Source: Orobanche coerulescens (Eukaryota; Streptophyta; Magnoliopsida; Lamiales; Orobanchaceae). From it: 64,000 bases of DNA. A program made the translations under genes and the position numbers. Under the pieces are notes generated by a model. That model ran no database searches and was not told the origin of the DNA. It saw nothing but the letters and a program-made list of their open reading frames with translations. This document shows positions 57,599 through 64,000 of the stretch, piece by piece (within the stretch, counting starts at the first letter, position 1; each line of letters starts with the position of its first letter). The stretch covers positions 46,987,501 through 47,051,500 of the forward strand of contig CM065803.1 in the NCBI GenBank assembly GCA_033398695.1, written 5' to 3'.

Positions 57599-58600
57599 AA
57601 AACAAGTAGGGGGAAGAAATATTCCGCCAGGAAAAACTCAACAAGATACACAAGAATGCGTAACTAACGCCCAACGGCGAAATGTTACAATCAACGCAAA
57701 GGAATATACGGCGTGAAAACACGCTCCACGGCGACCAACACAACGTCGCCGTTAGGGATATAATAAAACCAACAAATGACAAGCGTCATCAAACGGATAA
57801 TACAGCCAAGTCAATTATCCGACAATCACAAAACACAACGAATGAAAATCAATATGATTGACCAACCCAACGGTACACCAATCAAAACGCGAGCCAATCG
57901 CTGAACTAATACTGAATTCCACCGCCCAAGGGTTGGAAGATCGAAAACGAGACTAATTTCCCAAACTTAAGGGAATTAGGAAGGAGCCTGAATGCTCAAC
58001 GATCACAAAACGAGAACAAAAACTGAACAAGCAAACGATCGAGACAACAAAAATCGAACAATCATGTCCGAAACACGAAGGATAATAAAACTCAAACAAC
58101 AACTCCCAGGATGATCTGGTGAGAACTACAAGGAATGCATTCCCATAAGATCCACAGGATAGGGAATAGCGGTTGGAAAGTCACAGCGACAAACGAGTTA
58201 TTCCAAAACAATACCACACTCGTTCGATCAACAAAAGCAAGGGATAGGAAAGTTCGAAATGTCAACGAACATAAGCGAGTCGACAGTCGAAAATACGAAG
58301 TTCCAAATCCGATCCACTTGAATAAAAGAACTAGTAGAACCAAAGATGTTACTTAGAACAAGGTTCACAAGAATCGAACCGAACTCGGAAAAGTCACGGC
58401 GATAACGGATCGACTCAAAACAAGATCACGGCTCGTTCGAATGATGAATCCGAAATACAAAACAAGTTCGACGGTATCAACGAACACGAGCGAATCGATA
58501 GGCGGAGAAAGAGAACATACGAAGTCAAAATAGTATGGGTAGTATCCCCGACCTCATCCACGAAATTCACAAAAACAGGAGCAAGGTAACAAGACATTAA
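57599..58600 (-). other. Element F interior, first part: nothing recognised
   Basis: A/C-rich on the plus strand with words such as aacgagttattccaaaacaa repeated loosely (58190, 58390). No open frame carries a known motif. Confidence 0.5.
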
Positions 58601-59905
58601 ACAACCGACACATAACGGAACGATCACCGATGCACACGGTCATACCAAACCAAGCTCTAACAGCTCGCACATGCGTGACAATGTAGAAATCACTACGAGG
58701 CGGCAACATTCGACACTAACATCCCACCTCTCACAACAAATGCGTGGCAACGCCTCGACGTTCATGCCACCAATCTGATCATACTCGGGAGCAAACATCA
58801 TAACGACAACGCGAACATCATACATATATACCCATCCCTCAAACGGGAATGGATAGGTTTTAAAAACGAAGACCTCATTTTGAAAATAATTTAGAAGAAC
58901 ACCGGTTGATCTTGAGTATCACCTTTCAAAAAGTACAACGTGAAATATCGTTATCGAGACTTTGGAGAACCATTTCGCATTTGATAAAAATGAGGACACT
59001 TTCTCTTAGTGAAAACTTTCAGAATATTCGACCCTCGGGTCTAAATAAAAGTGTTTCTAAAACATTGAAAATATCTCAAAGCATTTTGGTCCTCGAGGTA
59101 GAAGAATTTTGAAACGTATTGTGGCACCTTGTATGTACTACGAGAAAATAATTTATTTTAAATGTACGTCTCGAAATTTATTTTCTAAGATACTCAAGGT
59201 TTTTCAGAAGTACAATAGGCCAAAATGCCCAGAATTCACACTTGTCAATATTCACTTAAACACATCATAGCACACTCATTAAATCGTTCACAATCAAGAC
59301 AGTGATATACAATCCCTAGGATATGCTTAACAACGTCGTTAAAACAACGATCGGTTTATCAAAACCGAATGGAAAAAGACATCAAGAGCAAAACTCCAAA
59401 AAATCAACTCTAGGGATTCAAGAAAAATTGCCTGGATTCGGCGAAGAACAATGGATTAGATGATGTTAAAAATCATCTAAAATACTCCAAAACACCTTTG
59501 GATGGAAGAAAAAAATCAGCCCCAATGCGAAACCTAGTCGCTACGTCTCAATCTCATGGAGGAAGAAGAAAAATGAAGAAAAATGCAACTTCTAGACTGG
59601 TGTCCGGTATTTATACTGGACTCAATTAACGTGCGCTAATCATTAAGGTTAGCGTGCGCTATCACGGCACCAAACAAAACTCCTGACCAAAAATACACTG
59701 TTAGCGTGCGCTAATCCCAAGTGTTAGCGTGCGCTAACGAGAACTTGGACCAGTCCGGTAGTTCTGGGTGCTCTGAACTACCAGGTAGCGTGCGCTATTC
59801 TCCCTTTAGCGTGCTACCAACGTACTCTCGCGCGCGTAAGCCGTAAAGCGTAGCGTGCGCTAACAATTCACAGAGACAACAACAGAACATATCATAAAAA
59901 TTACA
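58601..59905 (-). repeat. LTR fragment of B/E type inside element F
   Basis: In plus-strand order there is R/U5-like text, a TATA-like stretch (ggtatttatactgg near 59608), then six or more TAGCG..CGCTA motifs (59630-59865), ending aaattaca at 59905. That is the order of an E LTR, diverged. Confidence 0.65.
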
Positions 59906-60400
59906 TGCCGTAAACCCTTCTCACAAGGATTTACCAGGCTAAGCATGATTTTAAAATCGTATACTCTAGTTATTCGAAAATAAAACCGATAAGTTAAAAA
60001 TCGTTTTCAAGACCCTTTTAAACACGACAAGGGCTTAACAGTGGTAGCATTTTATAAAATGTCCTAAACACTTTTATACACGACCTTTAAATACCGACAC
60101 AAGGTTTTATTTGAAAATACAAGGCTGGCTCGCCCAAATTCATGTCATTTTTCAAAAACCCACAATACGATCAAGTCTAAGAAATTTTCAAGCATGCACG
60201 CCGCATGTATTATTATTAATAGAAACACATTGGTTGTAAATAATAATATTTAGCCAAGTACCAACAATTTCCGGACATACTCATATACGACATTCAAAAA
60301 TCACCAGTTCAAAAAGCGCAACTCGGAAATACTAATTCCAAGCATATGTCAAACTATCTCTTCAAGTTTAACAGCGTAACCAAAGATCACCGATTTGGAC
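59906..60400 (-). repeat. Second LTR start, joined head to tail in element F
   Basis: tgccgtaaacccttctcaca and ggatttaccaggctaagc follow at once; this matches the E LTR start (gccgtaaaccctttaggta, ggatttacaaggctaa) minus its first about 35 bases. Confidence 0.6.
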
Positions 60401-60991
60401 ATATGTCGAAACCAGCTATGTGAGTTTCTCAACAAACTCGCCATCAATACCTATGCGAACATACCAATGTTCAAAACTTCTACATCATACTGCACCCTTC
60501 GGTGTCCAACTCATCGGTACATTCGGCTCAACATACATTTAGTATATCGCAATTACCAAACACAGATTCCATCACACAGCAAAAGACTAGAGAGTCAAGT
60601 CCTCTCACAATATACCACGGAGCAAAACTCGGATCTTTCGATCACCAACGATCCCACCAATGCTAGGAAGTTTAGCGATGGAAGGCTCGCAAAACGACAA
60701 ACGGTCAAGCCCAGAACGACGCACATACTCCAGAGAGATAAAGAACTGCGCAATACTAGAATCAAAAGTGCCCGAACCGGTTGGATCGAAAAAAAAACAA
60801 CTCGACGATAAGTACGAGAGAGGCAATCACAGCTCAAGAAGTGGAATTTCAATACGAGAAAACAAGAGAATCGAGTAAGGAAAACTTACGAGCACTGGAA
60901 GTACTGGGATGCTGGCAGCGGTGTGACAATGTGCAAAACAAATACGACTAGACCCAAATAACCAACAAGCCTAGGTATCCATAAACCTAGA
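60401..60991 (-). other. Element F interior, leader end
   Basis: It has no readable gene. The last about 150 bp (60850-60991) resemble the B/E leader next to the PBS (aaggaaaacttacgagc; tatccataaacctag). Confidence 0.5.
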
Positions 60992-61003
60992 GCTCCGATA
61001 CCA
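60992..61003 (-). promoter_or_regulatory. Primer binding site of element F
   Basis: The minus strand reads TGGTATCGGAGC, one base different from the initiator tRNA-Met site; 5 bases from the LTR. Confidence 0.85.
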
Positions 61004-61008
61004 TTTTC

Positions 61009-63428
61009 TGTAACACCCCGAGATATTCGGAAATATGTTACAGCGCCGTAGACCCCTACATGGGACCTACCAGGCTATAATAGGAAAACTCCACTCGACT
61101 AACCATCTCGGTTAGCGAGGATACACAATTAAATAATATGACATATAAAGATACGCCCGAAACAACCGGCAAAATAAGCATCAACCAACAACGTGACAAT
61201 TTAAAAGTAGTACAACACGGAGTTTGAATCGAAAAGCCTAAGTACTCGCGAGTACAATCTATAAGTTTAAAGCTGCGGGAACCACCATATCGAAATGAAC
61301 AAAGGAAATAAGTAGACCCAAATGCACATGTCAACGACCCTGGCCAACATCCTCGTACTGTCCTGGTGCTCGCTCGTCCGGATAATCATAACCTGAAATC
61401 CATAACAAGAATTTCCCCAAAACGGGTCCCCAGAGGGGTTAGCAATTACGCTAGTACAAGTAATCAAGGCAAACCAATCGCTTACACATTTCATAGTACA
61501 TGCACCAATATCATTTCGAAAACCAATACAAGACATGTCTTTTCCGGAAAATATACAGTCCACAATTAGCCTTGAGAACGGGCGGCATACATTCTCACTC
61601 GAGGCCTCGCAGGGACCCTACCGAGTTGGCTACAATTACAGAAAAACAAAACCACGCACACGCTATGCCGTGAGAACAGGCGGCGGCATACATTCTCACT
61701 CGAGGCCTCACAAGGACCCTACCGAGTTGGCTAGCGATGCAGAAACTCGTGAAATCCAGGGCGGCAACATAGATTTCCATCCTTGACCCCGTCGGGCCAA
61801 CACAAGGTGAGTTACACACAAGTAATATACATCACCATTTCATGTTAAGCTTAAAGGTTTCCAAAAATACTTGCCTTGAATTATTGACGACGCAACGAAC
61901 GGAAAGTCACCGAACGCTAGGAACCAATGAAACCGAACCTAACGATTCGAAGAATACAATCACAACCATTTCTAAATGAATATGGAATTGGAATACACCC
62001 GAAAACCCGCCTACGATTCATGTATATTCGTATATAAACAACAACGAGGGCGGACCACAACCGAACCCTCTCGATTCCGTAAAAATCATGAAATATACCA
62101 TGAATCCATAGGGAAACTAAGAATACCAACAAGATTAATCATATTCATCATGAATTAATCAACAAAACGGAATGAATCGGACAAAAACACGAAAACCCCC
62201 AATTTTACCAAAAGTAGGGTTCTAAGGATCTAACCTTGATTCGCTGGATTAAGGGATGATATCGGACGGATTATTGATGATATAACCTCAAGAACTCCAT
62301 GGATATGTTGTTAAACAACATGGCTTCAAGCTTAGAACACGCCCAGCTGCGGAAGAGGAGGAGAAGAAGGTGAAAAATGGCAAGAAAAACGTCTGCAGGG
62401 CCATTTATAGGGGTTGACTGTCTGCCGGACACGGCCCGTGCCGGTCGGCACGGTCGTGTCGCACAGCTGGCCGACAGGGACTCGACCGTGTCCTTCTTGA
62501 CACGGTCACGGCGCGGAGGGCCTTCCGATAGCGACCCGTCCGACAGCGACTCGGCACGACTCGACCGTGTCCTGGAACACGGTCGGGCGTGTCGGCAGTC
62601 GTTTCAGGCTTATCCGGAAGAGTTCGGCACGGGCCGTGTCGGACGACACGGTCGGGTCCTGAGACAGAAACTTTCGGCATTTCCGGACGAGTACGGCACG
62701 GGCCGTTTCGGACGACACGGCCGAGTTCGGCCGGCAGTGATCGGCCAATAACGAGCGGGTGAGCTAAAACGACCATAACTCTCTCGTCCGGACTCCGATT
62801 GACTCACCGTTCGAACCATTGGAAAGCTAACTCGATGCTGTATAATATTGCGAAGATTCAGAATTTTTGGAGTCACCAAAAATAAATGGTGATCTAACAA
62901 AGTCGAACTCATATGAGGAAAGTTGTTTAGTAATCCTGAATTCAACAAAACGACACCGAAACCCGAACCTGAATACGAACCGAAGATAGGGTTACGAAGT
63001 ACTCACAAAGACGAATCTAAGAGCTAGTAGGACACACAATTCCGACCACCCGAAGGCTCGAAATTCGACAACGGAAGGTAATTACCCCAAACTTTGGGAA
63101 ATTACGAAAATGGCCCAAATGCCCGAAAATCACCATACGACAACGAATCATCAAACCGAAGCTCACAACACGTATAACAACGTTAAATGAACTTACAAAA
63201 AAACCCCAAACGACAGTTTCGAACGAGATTCGCAAGAACCGAACTCAAGCGCGGAAAAGTCGCTAAAAAGCACGGAACTCAACAAAGCAGCACCGAAACG
63301 AACTCGGATGACAAAAAGTGCAGAATTAAATATTCTCCGAATGACGAAACGGTCAAAATCGAGTCGTCAAAATGGACTTCGACCGAAAAAAGAAATTTAC
63401 CGAAAATCGAAAATTTGCGGATATTACA
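61009..63428 (-). repeat. Element F 5' LTR
   Basis: 2420 bp; very similar to the 3' LTR. TATA at 62403-62409 (minus); palindrome cluster 62425-62745; block shared with G at 62760-62925. Confidence 0.94.
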
Positions 63429-64000
63429 GTGTGACTCCATCCTTTGAGCCGTAACTGTTAGTTGATTCATACAGCATGTTTGATTGCGTATGTTTTCAAC
63501 GGGATTGGGTTATAATCTGGCCGATTCACATTTCATCGCATGTGTTCGACAATTTGAGATTATGATCGAACTTGTGGTTTATTTATACAGCATGTATGAT
63601 TGCGTATATTCCGGTTTTGGATGATGATTTGTCAATTCATATAGCATGTGTGATTATGTATGTTCGACATATTGAGATTTATTATCTTGTGTAACTGACT
63701 CTGTGGTTTTGGGTGAAATATGTTGTTTTATCATATTTTAGGTCACGAGAAGGCTAAGACACAGGAAGATAATGTGACGACGAAGAGTCTCAAGAATACT
63801 AGTCAAGGGCCCGAGTCTTCTTGTTTCCGGATGTATTTCCTTTCAGTTCTGCTGCATTTTTATTCTCTTGTATTTGTATTATATCGTTATATCTATCTTC
63901 ATATAGAGTATACTGTATTATGTTGATCCTGGGCTGTTTTGCGTATATTAGCCAGAATATCTGTATAAACTCCTCATCCGAGTATTTGGTAAACATAATG
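63429..64000 (+). repeat. Old A-type LTR, right piece, with a diverged short repeat
   Basis: It resumes with gtgtg after F. Three diverged copies of ttcatacagcatgtttgatt plus gcgtatgtt-like text start near 63463, 63577 and 63628. The later part (63740-64000) is AT-rich. No gene is seen. Confidence 0.5.

Larger units (their letters stand above)
55153..63428 (-). mobile_element. Element F: non-autonomous LTR retrotransposon without coding capacity
   Basis: LTRs 55153-57561 (3') and 61009-63428 (5'), tgtaacaccccgag...gcggatattaca, with perfect TSDs gtgtg (55148-55152, 63429-63433). The interior of 3447 bp has PBS, pre-PPT hairpin and PPT, but no Gag or Pol motif in any frame. This fits the LARD-like class. 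LTR D is an older relative. Confidence 0.94.

Noticed and set aside
58135..58356. Coding potential in the F interior
   Set aside because: Short frames only, with no Gag or Pol motif in any frame.

Overview
The window is a repeat-packed stretch of a flowering-plant nuclear genome, probably pericentromeric or otherwise heterochromatic. Everything recognisable is LTR retrotransposon: Ty3/gypsy chromoviruses of the Tekay/Del type (GPY/F motif and chromodomain after integrase, PBS for initiator tRNA-Met), Gag-only or coding-free relatives, a small Tat-like Gag-only element, and two Ty1/copia elements (one Sirevirus-like, one Ale/Retrofit-like). I see no convincing intact host gene; the best candidate for non-transposon DNA is a short TC-rich segment near 37.8-38.6 kb.

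Layout. 1-8946: element A, a Tekay-type element on the minus strand with its 3' LTR cut by the window edge. 8947-9911 plus 24005-24585: two halves of an older LTR (D). 9912-24004: element B, a plus-strand Tekay-type element inserted in D (TSD actcg). 11591-16163: element C, a Gag-only element inserted in the 5' LTR of B (TSD tcgtg). 24586-27351: the 3' end of a Sirevirus-like copia element (I), into which D had inserted. 27690-27969 plus 36762-37190: an old LTR (H), split by element G (27970-36761, minus strand, Gag-only, TSD gacat). 38636-44531: element J, an Ale-like copia on the minus strand inside a (TA)n tract. 44947-54527: element E, the best-preserved Tekay-type element, minus strand. 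55153-63428: element F, minus strand, no coding capacity, TSD gtgtg. E and F both sit in one old A-type LTR whose pieces are at about 44552-44946, 54528-55152 and 63429-64000.

How the parts relate. A, B and E still carry recognisable gag and pol segments (zinc knuckles, reverse transcriptase, RNase H, integrase, chromodomain), all broken by stops and frameshifts. C, F and G keep LTRs, PBS/PPT signals and at most gag, so they would have needed proteins from autonomous relatives. The LTRs are mosaic: G has an A-like R-U5 and U3 tip but a 166-bp promoter-proximal block nearly identical to that of F. Each LTR family carries its own clustered CG-rich palindrome (ACGGCCGT in A, CACGGCCGTG in F and G, TAGCG..CGCTA in B and E, GGCGATCGCC in C), mostly just upstream of the TATA position. 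A hairpin with covarying arms lies directly before the polypurine tract in all five Tekay-like elements, including those that lack pol.

A caution for any reader: LTR-pair differences are concentrated at CAG, CTG and CCGG sites and are often 1-3 base indels. This suggests that some frameshifts and apparent ages come from base-calling errors at methylated CHG sites rather than from mutation.
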